Source: Dromiciops gliroides
Taxonomy: Eukaryota; Chordata; Mammalia; Microbiotheria; Microbiotheriidae
Assembly (NCBI RefSeq): GCF_019393635.1
Contig: NC_057866.1
Span: forward strand, 125,487,897 to 125,551,896
Direction: 5' to 3'
DNA: 64,000 nucleotides
A program made the position numbers and the translations under genes. The stretch's first letter is position 1, and every line of letters starts with the position of its first letter. The notes beneath the pieces are model-generated. The model was given only the letters and a program-made list of their open reading frames with translations, searched no databases and was not told the DNA's origin. This document shows positions 1 through 9,644 of the stretch, in pieces.

Positions 1-515
1 ATAATATTTTATTTCCCCCCATTACATGGAAAGACAATTTTTAGCATTCATCTTAAAAGCACTTATTTATGTATTTATTTATTTATTCTGTGGAAGAAAA
101 CAAGCTTTTCCATAACATAGTACAATAAAAAAGATGATTGCACATAAAACCACAAATGCACTATGTACAACCTGCTATTCCTTTTAAATATGCAACAAAA
201 TTATTATATAAATTTTCTTCCCCTCCTTTTTTTCTTCCCTCACCCTTCACCGCACCTCAGAGGTAGCTACCATTAGACACAAATAGGTATCTATATGTAA
301 AATCATTCTATACATTTATCAGTTCTTTTTCTGGATGTACATAGCATCTTTCTTCCAATGTCCTTTATAGTTAAGAGTATTTATAATAGTCAGAATGATT
401 CTTTGTTCAAAGTCATTCTTCAAACAATATTGCTATTACTGTATACAATGTTCTCTTGGTTCTACTCATTTTGCTCTTCATTACTTTGTGCAAGTCTTTC
501 TAAATTCCAAATTTT
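1..515 (-). mobile_element. L1 LINE 3' region, decayed
   Basis: The left end reads as antisense L1 3' sequence: an ATTACATG...AAAGACAATTTTTAGCATTC stretch, then a T/C-rich run, then a GTATACAATGTTCTCTTGGTTCTACTCATTTTGC-like segment also present in the clearer L1 at 17.27 kb. It is highly diverged and contains a TTTA-rich patch near 61-87. It is cut by the window edge. The short open frames inside are not genes. Confidence 0.6.
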
Positions 516-714
516 CTCCACCCACCCACCCACCCACATCTTCCCTCCCTGAGACAGTAAACAATTTGTCATGGGTTATATATGTTCAACCATAATGCAA
601 TACTATTTCTACTACAGTTTGGTCCCTTCAGACAATAATTCTTCCTCATCCTTTTTTTTTTTGGCTGACTTTTCTTTTTTCTTTTCCCTATCCTTTTGCT
701 TTTTTCTTTAAATT
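516..714. other. Low-complexity and unassigned spacer between L1 pieces
   Basis: It holds a short CCCA run (about 520-537) and T-rich tracts near 650-710. No gene or clear repeat family is seen. Confidence 0.4.
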
Positions 715-895
715 TTCTTGTACAAAATGACTAATATGGTAATGTTTTATATAATTGCACATGTATAACCTATATCTGATTGCTTACTGCCTCAGGGAGG
801 GGGATGGAAGGAGGGGCAAAATTTGGCAATCAAAATTATAAGTAAAAATGTTTATTATTTTTAAAAATTAATTAATAATAAAATAATCATTAAAC
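715..895 (+). mobile_element. L1 3'-UTR end, sense orientation
   Basis: The order GCACATGTATAACCTATATC, a G-rich AGGGAGGGGGATGG block, AATTTGG and an A-rich end is the reverse complement of the L1 3' end at 16.78-16.93 kb. This piece therefore points the opposite way from 1-515 and is a separate fragment. Confidence 0.65.
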
Positions 896-1010
896 ACTAA
901 AAAAGAAAGAAAGAAAGAAGCACCTAGCATTTGTGTGAAGACTTCCAGCGAAGTGGAGCCCTACTACCTGCTAAGATGGCCCATTTCATCTTGCTACAGC
1001 ACTTCTATAT

Positions 1011-1187
1011 GTCAAAACTTCTTAAACTGTGGGTTGTGACCCCATATGTGGACATGTAACTGAATGTATGAAAAATCTGGCAACAGTAAAAGGTTTTGTG
1101 TACTTATTTATATACCTATATAACTAGGGTCATGTAAAAATTTCTCAGGTGAAAGGGGGTCTTAAGTGGAAAAAGTCTAAGAAGCCC
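1011..1187 (+). mobile_element. hAT-like miniature transposon, family 1, copy A
   Basis: A ~177 bp element whose ends are imperfect inverted repeats: CAAAACTTCTTAAAC at the left and GTCTAAGAAG at the right. It is flanked by an exact 8-bp duplication, TTCTATAT, at 1003-1010 and 1188-1195, which is the hAT target-site length. Inside is a small palindrome around GTGACCCCATATGTGGACATG. It aligns along its length with 3889-4083. It encodes no transposase. The strand is arbitrary. Confidence 0.7.
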
Positions 1188-1539
1188 TTCTATATATCAC
1201 TTCTTCACCTGGACCAGATGATTACTCAAATCCCTTCCAGATCTAGAACTTCAAAACAAATAATAACGACAATGCTTTTAGAACAACTGTGGCAGCACAA
1301 GACAGGTACCTGGGTTAAAATAATGAGTTTGGAACTTTAAGGACCCAGGAAAGACTCATTGGCCTAGAGCAAATTCTTTCTAAAGTATATACATAATAAT
1401 TAAGTTTAACACCATCCTCAAAGTCACCAGGCTTATAACTTCAGAATCATCAAAAGACTCTCCCTAACTCCAATGAATTTCTAAGTTTTATCTTATTGAT
1501 TCTGCCTCCAACGAAATATCTCTCCTTTCATCCTCTTCT

Positions 1540-2120
1540 TTCTACCACTCTTGTTCAGGTGCTCACAATCTGCTTGCCTAAGTGAGCCTTCTAACTGATC
1601 TCCTAGTATTCAGTCTCTTCTCTTTTGATGATCTATTCCTCAGGCGGTTGCTGAAATAACCTTCCTAAGAAAAAGTCTATGTCATGTTCCTGATCAAATA
1701 TCCTCCATGGCTCCCTATTGTTTATCTGGTAAGTTAAAATACATTTAAAGTTCAACCTATCATGACTTCAAGTTGCTTTTCCTTTTTATAATCTCTCTGT
1801 TTTAGTAAACCTGGATTGTAAACTGTTCTTAAAACTCGATACTCCATTACATTTGAAGAATCCATCTCCCATGCCCCAACATACCCCCTCCTTATTTCTA
1901 TCTCTCAGAATCCTCATCTTCCTTTTAGGCTCAGTTTAAATGCCATTCTCTATATAGGAAACCTTCCTGGCCACCTCCCTATCCACCCACCCGAGTATGA
2001 AACACAAACTCCTTACCCAGGCAGGGCAGGGACGCATTATGTTGTGTCTTTGTATCTCTATTGCCTAGCACAGGGTCTTGTATTGAAGAGACTTTAATGT
2101 ATGTTTGTTGAATTGAGCAT
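1540..2120 (+). mobile_element. L2 LINE 3' end
   Basis: The order of recognisable L2 pieces is right: a CTCCATGGCTCCCTATTG motif, then a CTCAGTTTAAATGCCA...ACCTTCCTGGCC segment, then GCCTAGCACAGGGTCTTG...TTGTTGAATTGA. Divergence is high, as expected for a family active before the marsupial-placental split. Confidence 0.7.
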
Positions 2121-2501
2121 TTTGTTGCTCAAGGTCTTCCCACACTTTATTTCTTTGGTCACTGCTTAAAAGACAAGCCTGATCAGGGTAAAAACATCTA
2201 GGATTGTCGAATTTAATTTAACCTAGCAATTAGATACATTTTCCAAGTGCTACTAATTGTCTCTTAAAATAGGCTGGAATGTATGAAAATTGATGCCAGT
2301 CTAAAATTACACATCTATTTTGAAGATCTAATTCATAGCTTCCACTTAAATGTTTACAGATTATAGTAAAAAATAAGGACTATCAAAATTACAAAATGTT
2401 TAAGTATAATTTATGAGGAATTTATCATTCATGATTTAATTAAGTAGTACTTCGCAGCTGTTCAGTCTTATTCCTGAATAAAATTATCTTGTACCAGCAA
2501 T

Positions 2502-2527
2502 ACCACACACACACACACAAAAAAAAA
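2502..2527. repeat. Short CA microsatellite with A-run
   Basis: A run of CA units followed by eight or more A residues. Its reading as a simple repeat is direct. Confidence 0.8.
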
Positions 2528-2639
2528 CAAACCAGAATTTTCCCCAACATAACATAAAGGGCTTTATTTTAACTATAAGAAAATAAAACTGGATTCTAGT
2601 TACAGAATACAAGAAAATTTTATAGACTATAAGGACAAG

Positions 2640-3310
2640 AGCCATTCCATAATAGATCAGTGGTCAAAGGACATGGATAGGTAGTTTTCAAATGAAGACA
2701 TGCAAGCTGTTAACATCCAGATGGAAAAATGCTCCAAATCACTAATGAGAGAAATGCAAATTAGAAGAACTGAGGTTTCACCTCATACTCATCAGATTGG
2801 AGAAGACAACAAAAAAATGACAACTGTCAGAGAGGGGTGTGGAAGGATAGACATACATAGTTGGTGGAGTTGTGAATTGATCCAACCATTCTGTAAAACT
2901 ATTTGGTACCATACTCCCAAAATGTCTCCTTTTTCCTAGCAATACCTTAGAGAGGTAAAAGAGAGATAGAAAAGAACTGAATGTACAATGTACAATAATA
3001 TTTATATCAACACTTTTTGTTGTAACAAAGAATTGGAAACAACGTTGGAGGCCATCAATTGGGGAATGGCTGAACAAATTTTAGAATATAAATTCAATGG
3101 GATATTATAAGAAATGGCAAACGTCATATCAGAGAAACCCAAGATCAAAGAGTATGAATGGATGCAGAGTGAAGTGAACAGAGCTATTTACACAATGACT
3201 ACAAGAATGGAAAGAAAAATAGCTTTGATAGACTCTAGAATTCTAATAGATGTCATGAGTGAACATGACAAATTATAAATAACCCCATGTATTCCTTTCC
3301 CTCCCCATCC
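2640..3310 (+). mobile_element. L1 ORF2 C-terminal remnant
   Basis: The + strand frame from 2700 contains the end of L1 ORF2: KCSKSLMREMQIRRTEVSPHT and GCGRIDIHSWWSCELIQPF. It matches the better preserved copy at 17.2-17.9 kb (KCSKSLLIREMQIK, GCGKIGTLIHCWWSCELIQPFW). The frame is shifted and stopped before the usual C-terminus, so it is a pseudogene fragment, truncated at its 5' side. DNA from 3040-3290 continues with the L1 tail (GAATGGCTGAACAAATT, GTGAACAGAG). Confidence 0.8.
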
Positions 3311-3338
3311 CTGAGAGTCATCTTATATAACAGATTTT

Positions 3339-3511
3339 GTTTGTTTGTTTGTTTGTTTGTTTGGTTTTTTGTTTTTTGCTGGGCAATGTGGGTTAAGTGA
3401 CTTGCCCAGGGTTACACAGCTAGTAAGTGTCAAGTGTCTGAGGCTGGATTTGAACTCAGGTCCTCCTGAATCCAGGGCCAGTGCTCTATTCACTGTGCCA
3501 CCTAGCTGCCC
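3339..3511 (-). mobile_element. WSINE1-type SINE
   Basis: This is the reference entry for the family. Read on the - strand it starts GGGCAGCTAGGTGGCACAG, carries a tRNA-like B box (GAGTTCAAATC), then ACTAGCTGTGTAACCCTGGGC, and ends in an A-rich tail, seen here as a TTTG run. The exact TSD ACAGATTTT at 3330-3338 and 3512-3520 marks both ends. It lies at the junction of two L1 remnants. Confidence 0.93.
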
Positions 3512-3520
3512 ACAGATTTT

Positions 3521-4680
3521 TTTTTTAAGAGAGGAAGAAAAAAAATCAGCACAACAGATCAATACATCAAAAAAAAATCTAACAATATATGCAATGTTCC
3601 ACACTGGTGGGCCTCCCATCTCTACAAAGGAATGGAGATGGTTGTCTATTCATATCTTCTTTTTAGGATCCAGACATTCTTTGTAATTCTGCAAAAAATT
3701 TTAATTGTTCTTTACATCACGAAAATTTTCCTCACAAATCCTCTTCCCCCTTCTCCCCACAGAAAACCAGCCCATATAGCAAATAATATCTTTAAAAGGC
3801 AAAAAAAAGGAAAAGAAGAAAGGAAAAACAGTACAACTGATGAATACATTGAATGCATCAGAAAACATGTACAATATGTTCTAATATGTTCAAAGCTTCT
3901 TAAAATGTGGGTCATGACCCCACATGCATTGTATAACTGAATGTGGGGGAGGGAGTGTCATGAAAAATTTGGCAGTTAATGTTTGCTTTGTATACCCATT
4001 TTTTATACCTATATACCCAGGATTATGTAAAAATTTCTCAGGCAAAAAAGGTGTCATGAGTAGAAAAAGTCTAAGAAGCTCTGTACTAGTTGACCACTTA
4101 TCTCTGTAAAGGCATGAGGTGAGTGAGTCTTCTTATAGTTCTCATGCTTCTTCTTTGTAATTTTGCAAAATTCACCTTTTTTTCTTTATCATTTTTTCTG
4201 TTTACACAGTTGTGGTCATTGTATATACTGTTTTATTGGCTCTTCTTACCCCACTCTTCCTCAGCTCCTGCTAGTCCATGCTTCTCCATATTCATCATAT
4301 TTTTTGTTCTTAAAGCACAGTAGTAATATTCCATTATATCAGTGTACCACAATTTGTTTTAACCATACTCCAGTTGAGAGGCATCTACTTTTGTTTTCAA
4401 TTATCTTAAAAAATCCTGCTATAAATATTTTGGTGAATATAAAGATTTTCTTTTAATGAATGATCCCTGTGGGGTATATGACTAACAGTGGAATCTTTGG
4501 ATCACAGTGGATGGACATTTTAGCCAATTTATTTCATGATTCTAAATTGCATTCCAAAAATTGTATTGAATCATAACTCCACCAACCATGTATCAGTGTA
4601 CCTATTTTTCCTCAATCATCCCAACTTTGATTTATTTTTTTTTATCCTTGACAGTTTGCTGAGTGTGTGCTGAAACCTCA
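3521..4680 (-). mobile_element. L1 3' region, antisense, split by a hAT-like element
   Basis: 3540-3680 (ATGCAATGTTCCACACTGG...CTCTACAAAGGAATGG), 3690-3888 and 4085-4680 follow one another in the order of an antisense L1 3'-UTR running into ORF2. The miniature transposon at 3889-4083 separates them. The right part includes the AGTAATATTCCATTATATCAGTGTACCACAATTTG stretch typical of antisense ORF2. No intact frame remains. Confidence 0.65.
3889..4083 (+). mobile_element. hAT-like miniature transposon, family 1, copy B
   Basis: It aligns end to end with copy A at 1011-1187: CAAAGCTTCTTAAAATGTGG, GTCATGACCCCACATG, ACCTATATACCCAGG, AAAAATTTCTCAGG and AAAAAGTCTAAGAAGC. Left and right ends form an inverted repeat (AGCTTCTTA). 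A clean 8-bp duplication is not readable here. It lies within an antisense L1, so it inserted after that L1. Confidence 0.7.
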
Positions 4681-4749
4681 ATATCAAATCATACATATAT
4701 GGATTATATGTACATATATTTAATATAAATGTAATATATACATATGTGG

Positions 4750-4890
4750 ATCTAATATTTTTTCTTCAATGACATGTAAAAACAATTTTTAACATTCTTT
4801 TTCTTAAAGCTCTGAGTTCCAAATTCTATCCCTTCCTCTCTCCCCTCTCCTTTCCCTGAAAAGGTAAGCAATCCGTAAGTCAAATATTTG
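4750..4890 (-). mobile_element. L1 3' end fragment, antisense
   Basis: GACATGTAAAAACAATTTTTAAC followed by TCTGAGTTCCAAATTCTATC, a CT-rich block and AAGGTAAGCAATCCG match the antisense 3' end of the L1s at 16.78 and 57.85 kb. Confidence 0.65.
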
Positions 4891-5133
4891 AAAACATGAT
4901 CAATGTGTTGATTTATTTTGCTTTACTGTACTTTTTAACTGTAAGGGGGGGCTTCTATTTAGGAGAAGGGGAGTTGGTGTAGTGATGAGGATGCAGATAA
5001 AGAAAATAACCTAAAAACCCCTCAAAATGACAATAGAGAGCAAAAAATATGTATAGAAAGAAAACAAATAGGTAGGTCAGGTTTGTTATTACCATGTTAA
5101 ATTTAATATGCACTTTAAAAAACTATGTGACCA

Positions 5134-5288
5134 GGGCAGCTAGGTGCTGCAATGGATAACGCACCAGCCCTGGATTCAGGAGGACCTGAGTTCAAATCTG
5201 ACCTCAGACACTTGACAATTACCAACTGTGTGACCCTGGGCAAGTCACTTAACCCTCATTGCCCACCAAAAAAAGAAAAGAAAAAATG
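5134..5288 (+). mobile_element. WSINE1-type SINE
   Basis: Complete, sense orientation, ending in an AAAAAAAGAAAAGAAAA tail. Its TSD is ATGTGACCA at 5125-5133 and 5289-5297. Internal differences (GGTGCTGCAATGGATAACGC, ACCAACTGTG) make it one of the more diverged copies. Confidence 0.93.
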
Positions 5289-5324
5289 ATGTGACCAAAG
5301 GTTATGTTTTCATATACAATCTTC

Positions 5325-5500
5325 TTTTTATGAATCATTTATTAAATGAACAAATGCAAAAGCATTCATTAAGTACTTATTGTGTACTTAATACTGTTAC
5401 AGACTGCTAAACACTTGGAATATATATAGAAAAATTGAGATTGTCCCTTTTCTCAAGGAGCTCACATTGTAAGTGGAGCAGACAACACATAAGAGAAGGT
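5325..5500 (-). mobile_element. L2 LINE 3' end, antisense
   Basis: CATTAAGTACTTATTGTGTACTTAATACTGTTAC and CTCAAGGAGCTCACATTGTAAG are the reverse complement of the L2 3' end (AGTAGGTGCTTAATAAATG and upstream). Confidence 0.65.
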
Positions 5501-6215
5501 GTAGCTGCAGGGTAGATAGAAAGGCCTTGGGGGCCTAGATTGTGGCACTAGGTGAGATGACTGAGGGTCTGGAGTGGCTAGTGGGGCAGATGGTAAGGCT
5601 TATGAGGATCTTGGGAGCGAGTGGCAGAACAGAGTGTGAGGCCTCCTAACTCTAGTAGGTGACTCCCTTCTAATCCCTGTGGTGAGCCCTGGGCTGCCTG
5701 GACTACTGGGTATAAGGGGGAAATAGGGGCAGAAGGTGGTCCCCAAACGGCAGCTCTTCTTCCTGCAGACCTTACTGGATCATGTTTGTTGATATTTGAA
5801 AAGTTCACAATTAAAAAGGAAAACGGAGAAAGAAAAAGGTCAAGGAAATAAAAAAGAATGCTTTTTGTAAAAGCACAAAACATTCACATTTAGGATTTTT
5901 GTTGTTCTAAGCGTTGATTTCATTCTGTAGAACACTCCTGGTGAAGAAATTCTTTCTACCCATGAGGAGGGACAACAGTTTTGTAAAATTATAATCTTGG
6001 AGAGTTGCTTAGGGCACTGAGATGCAAAGAGACTTAACCAGGGCACAGAAGTGATAGAGGCATCCAGGTCCTTTGAGTTCTCACAAGGCCCAGTACCAAA
6101 GGAAAGAAGAGACGAAAGGGAGGTGAGCCCATCCCAGGCACCAGCTCCCCTAGGCAGGACTCTTGGCTTATTACCTAGTGTGGGTAAGGTCACTTGCCAT
6201 CCCATCCACCCTTCC
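5501..6215. other. No gene or repeat recognised
   Basis: Mixed-composition sequence with overlapping short open frames on both strands, none with a domain, splice context or codon pattern I would trust. The first ~50 bases may still be L2. Confidence 0.5.
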
Positions 6216-6365
6216 AGCCATCTTACAGGATCGCAGGATTATACATTTGGAGCCGGAAGGGCTCTTAGAGGCCCAGTCTCATTTTACAGGAGAGAAGACT
6301 GAGGTAAAGAGATTAAGCTACTTGCTCAAGGTTACACAGGCAGTAAGTAGCACAGCTGTTCGGAG
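6216..6365 (-). mobile_element. MIR SINE, antisense
   Basis: CATTTTACAGGAGAGAAGACTGAGG, then AAGAGATTAAGC, then CTTGCTCAAGGTTACACAGGCAGTAAGTAGC is the reverse complement of the MIR core and 3' half. Confidence 0.75.
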
Positions 6366-7248
6366 AATGCTCCTCTTCCCACTTTGAAGCCTCGAGGGAG
6401 GGAGGGAATGTCCGGGGTCAGATCTCACCTTTATAATATTCTGGCACATCAGCCAGCCTTGGAGACTCAGCTCAGTGAAGACTCCTATAGGGTCTGATTG
6501 AAAAACAGAGCCCCTGCTTCTCTTTCTTCCCACCCCCATAAACTTCCAGAGAGGGCCACAGAAGGTACCCCCAAGGGCGGGGGAAGGTGGAAAAGGGAAC
6601 CTGCTACCTCTGGATAAGGAAACAGGGAAATCTACGAGAGTGATTAAGTGATTGTCTCCTCTTATGTAGCACTGCCTTTCAATAGTCAAATAAATCACTT
6701 TGGGGCAATCACGTAGTCACTTGTCTATAAAATGTGAGCGTTGGGTTACTCTGATGTCTCTTCCAAAGCAACAATACCATCCCTTGACTGCAAAGCTAAT
6801 GGTTGAGGGGCAACCGTGAGCAGAGTGAGTTAGCTGATTTGCACAGAACTTAATTTTACCGCCTGCACCTCAGGATCGCCTGGGTACCACCAGGGCAGTG
6901 TCTCGTTAATAATGCTTTCTCCTACAGCTTAGAAGGAAGCCAGCCAGCAGAGTATGCTGAGTGGGGTACTCCCTGCTCCTGAAGGGGCCAGAGGCAGCAA
7001 CATGTGTAGATTTTCAACTCCTCAAAGGTATTACCGAAAATCTCCCTTTTTTAGACCAAATACTTCATGCCCTCAGTACAAGCAGTGCTCTACCAAGTGC
7101 AAAGACATGACTAAATTACCAGGTTTTAGCAAAAGATAATGAAAATTGCACTGCACAGAGTCCAAAATTCTTGTACAAATATAATAATTACTGCATGACT
7201 GCCGTGTCTGAATGCAAGGGGCTTCTCTGAGAGGGACTTAAGGATCAA
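6366..7248. other. No gene or repeat recognised
   Basis: Apparently unique DNA. No splice-flanked open frame stands out and no repeat is obvious. Confidence 0.5.
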
Positions 7249-7262
7249 AAATGGAGAGCTGG

Positions 7263-7429
7263 GTGGGGCAGCTAAGTGGTGCAGTGGATAGAGCACCGGC
7301 CCTGGAGTCAAGAGGCCCTCAGTTCAAATCTGGCCTCAGACACTTGACGCTTACTGTGTGACCCTGGGCAAGTCACACTTAACCCTCCTTGCCCAACCCC
7401 CCCCCCAAAAAAAAAAAAAAGAAAGAAAG
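7263..7429 (+). mobile_element. WSINE1-type SINE with C-then-A tail
   Basis: Sense copy with TSD AAATGGAGAGCTGG at 7249-7262 and 7430-7443. The tail begins with a run of ten C before the A-run and GAAA units. That is unusual, but a second copy at 34.2 kb shows the same. Confidence 0.95.
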
Positions 7430-7443
7430 AAATGGAGAGCTGG

Positions 7444-7560
7444 AAGGGTTCTTAGAAGTCAAGTTGTCAAATTCCTTTTTTTTACAGACAAGAAAACTGA
7501 GGTCTGGAGAAGACAAAGCAATTTAGGCTCTTAAGACTTCTCAATGGCAGCACTGACTGA
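7444..7560 (-). mobile_element. MIR-like fragment, antisense
   Basis: The GAGAGCTGGAAGG...TTTTTTTTACAGACAAGAAAACTGAGG...AGACAAAGCAATTTAGG order resembles the reverse of MIR. The SINE at 7263-7429 splits it. Confidence 0.55.
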
Positions 7561-7890
7561 AAGTAGGGAAGCTGGGGGGGTGGGGATGGAGAGCTAAATG
7601 TGCTGTGTCCTTTATTTAAATACAACTTTGAGGATAGTGTTTATTTTATTTTATTTTTTGAGGAAATTCTTAAGAGGGCATCCGAAGACCTATAATGTTA
7701 CACTCTCTGTTCATTCACAGCACCCTCTCTACCTAAATCGTTGCACCCCCCATTTTATAAACCCCGCGCCCCCCTTTTTTTTTTGCTGGTTCTACTTTGT
7801 GTCAAGGGGGGATAGAAGAAAGCCCTATTGGACTTGGACATATAAGATAAAAGGATTTAGAACCAGAAGTGGTCTTAGAAATCATCTAGT

Positions 7891-8165
7891 GAACAGGTTC
7901 TTAACCTGGGGTCCATGAACTGACCCCTGCTACATTCCCCCATGGGTTCCATGGATAGATTTCAGTGGCTCCATGAAATTGGATAGGAAAAACAATTATG
8001 ACTATTTTCACTAACCTCTAGCCAAAATTTAGCCAATCCTTTGATTATGAATATGGGCAACAAATATTATTTTGAGAAAGTGTCCCTAGGTTTCCCCAGC
8101 CTATCAAAGGGGTCTGTGACATACACACACATACACAAACACACACAAAAGGTTAAGGAACCCCA
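7891..8165 (+). mobile_element. hAT-like miniature transposon, family 2, copy A
   Basis: A ~275 bp element with inverted ends: CAGGTTCTTAACCTGGGGTCC at the left and GGTTAAGGAACCCC at the right. The middle shares TAGATTTCAG, TTTTCACTAACCTCTA, TTATTTTGAGA and CAAAGGGGTCTGTGA with copies at 39707-39945 and 61270-61500. It sits inside an antisense MIR (7855-7890 and 8166-8300). CTAGT is repeated at both edges, so the duplication is only partly readable. A short ACACAC patch lies near 8125-8150. Confidence 0.7.
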
Positions 8166-8300
8166 GTCTAGTCTAATGCATGAACAAACTGAGTCCCAAA
8201 GAAGGTGTGTGACTTTTCCAAGGTCATGAAGCTAGTTAATAAACAGAACAGAAATTCTGACTCCAAACTCAATCAGAAGACCTTATTTTAAAACCAGGCA
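8166..8300 (-). mobile_element. MIR SINE, antisense, split
   Basis: ATGCATGAACAAACTGAGTCCCAAAG and CTTTTCCAAGGTCATGAAGCTAGTTAATAAACAGAACAG read as reverse MIR. The left part (TCTTAGAAATCATCTAG) lies at 7870-7890, beyond the inserted hAT-like element. Confidence 0.65.
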
Positions 8301-8314
8301 CTTATGGGTTATGT

Positions 8315-8635
8315 CAAGTAGTGTGGTGTTATAAAAAGATCTGGGAGTCAAGAGGCCTGGGTTTGAATCCCAGCCTAACTGTGTGACCATGGGCCAGTCA
8401 TTTTATGTCCCTAAGCCTCAGTTTCTCCTTTAAAATGGGATAATAATATTGACTCAACTGCTCAGGGTTTTTGTGAGGGAAATGTTTATAGAAACTTAAA
8501 AATGCCATATAAATGTCTGAATTTTTTTCTTCTATCTTCAGTTTCCTTGGTTGTAAAATGATGCTAATACTTGAATTAGCTATCTCATAGAGTTTTTGTG
8601 ATGACCAAAGGAGATAATGTCCCTAAAAGGCTTTT
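8315..8635 (+). mobile_element. MIR SINE, sense
   Basis: GTGTGGTGTTATAAAAAGATCTGGGAGTCAAGAGGCCTGGGTTTGAATCC, TGTGTGACCATGGGCCAGTCA, CTAAGCCTCAGTTTCTCC and AAAATGGGATAATAATA follow MIR order. A second 3' half follows at 8537-8620 and continues past the SINE at 8636-8801. Confidence 0.8.
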
Positions 8636-8801
8636 TTGGGTTTTGTTTGTTGTTGTCTTTTTTTTTAATGAGGCAATTGGGGTTAAGTGACTTGTCCAGG
8701 GTCACACAGCTAGTAAGTGTTAAGTGTCTGAGGCTGGATTTGAATTCAGGTACTCCTGACTCCAGGGCCAGTGCTCTATCTACTGCACCATCTAGCTGCC
8801 C
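8636..8801 (-). mobile_element. WSINE1-type SINE
   Basis: Antisense copy. The TSD CCCTAAAAGGCTTTT at 8621-8635 and 8802-8816 is exact over 15 bases. It interrupts a MIR 3' end. Confidence 0.95.
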
Positions 8802-8819
8802 CCCTAAAAGGCTTTTAAC

Positions 8820-9240
8820 CCCAAAGTTTTATGTAAATCAAGCTACATTTCCCAAGGCAGAAGACACTGGCACTGATCATCCCTTCTCATTTGTCCTCTT
8901 CTGCCCCTGGGTCCTTTCTACCCACTGGATGGCTTGCAGACACAGGAAATGCCACCTCCCACTTAAAAGTCAATTTTAGCTTTTAAAACCAAGTTCTCGA
9001 TTGATTTAAGGGGGAAAAGGGAACAAATGCCGCCATTAGCAAAAAGCTCTATTAGTGAGGAGCCAAATATATAAACTGTAGGGTCTAAAAGCATTTTGAA
9101 TCCAAAGTCCACTCAGAATTGTTTCTTTCCTTGAAAATGTTTAGAAAAACAAATGAATCTCAAGGCCATAGACCATTGGATTGCTGTAGCCCCTCCTCCT
9201 CAGGCATATTATGCAGACCCTTAGACCCTTTCATCAGATG
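8820..9240. other. No gene or clear repeat
   Basis: Unique-looking sequence. No supported exon. Confidence 0.45.
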
Positions 9241-9244
9241 AATG

Positions 9245-9479
9245 GGAAAGTGAAAAAGCAGCTCTGAACAATAGAAAGAACCTTGGATTTGGAGCCCAAG
9301 CAACCAACTCTAAAACCAACTCTTGGCTTACTGTATGACCTTGGAAAACTCATTTAACTTCTCTGAGCCTCAGTTTCTTCCTCCGTAAAATGAAAGTAAT
9401 GGTACCTGTACTACTGACACCATTAGCACAGTTGTGATGGAAGAAGTACTTTGCAAAGGCTCATAAAAATGTGAGTGAT
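9245..9479 (+). mobile_element. MIR/THER1-type CORE-SINE
   Basis: AGAAAGAACCTTGGATTTGGAGCC, TGTATGACCTTGGAAAACTCATTTAAC, CTGAGCCTCAGTTTCTTCC and GTACTTTGCAAAGGCTCATAAAAATG follow CORE-SINE order. Its 3' end is split by the SINE at 9480-9630. Confidence 0.8.
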
Positions 9480-9630
9480 GGGGCAGCTAGGTGGCGCAGT
9501 GGATAGAGCACGGGCCCTGGATTCAGGAGGACCTGAGTTCAAATCCAGCCTCAGACACTTAACACTTAACTAGCTGTGTGACCCTAGGCAAGTCACTTAA
9601 CCCCAATTGCCTCACCAAAAAAAAAAAAAA
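9480..9630 (+). mobile_element. WSINE1-type SINE
   Basis: Sense copy, near consensus, pure A tail. The duplication AAATGTGAGTGAT lies at 9467-9479 and 9631-9643. Confidence 0.95.
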
Positions 9631-9644
9631 AAATGTGAGTGATT

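Noticed and set aside
1540-2120. Unknown conserved gene-like CT-rich segment
   Set aside because: Ordered L2 3' sequence; many similar copies occur in the window.
3345-3686. Recurring peptide text VRQLGLSDLPRVTQLVSVKCLRLDLNSG in many open frames
   Set aside because: It is the antisense translation of the WSINE1-type SINE and appears wherever an antisense copy lies (for example 8.6, 43.6, 46.1, 46.4, 56.4 and 63.1 kb). Not a gene family.
5125-5297. tRNA gene, suggested by the A/B-box-like start of the SINEs
   Set aside because: The SINE heads are tRNA-derived but show no cloverleaf, and end in SINE-specific sequence and A tails.
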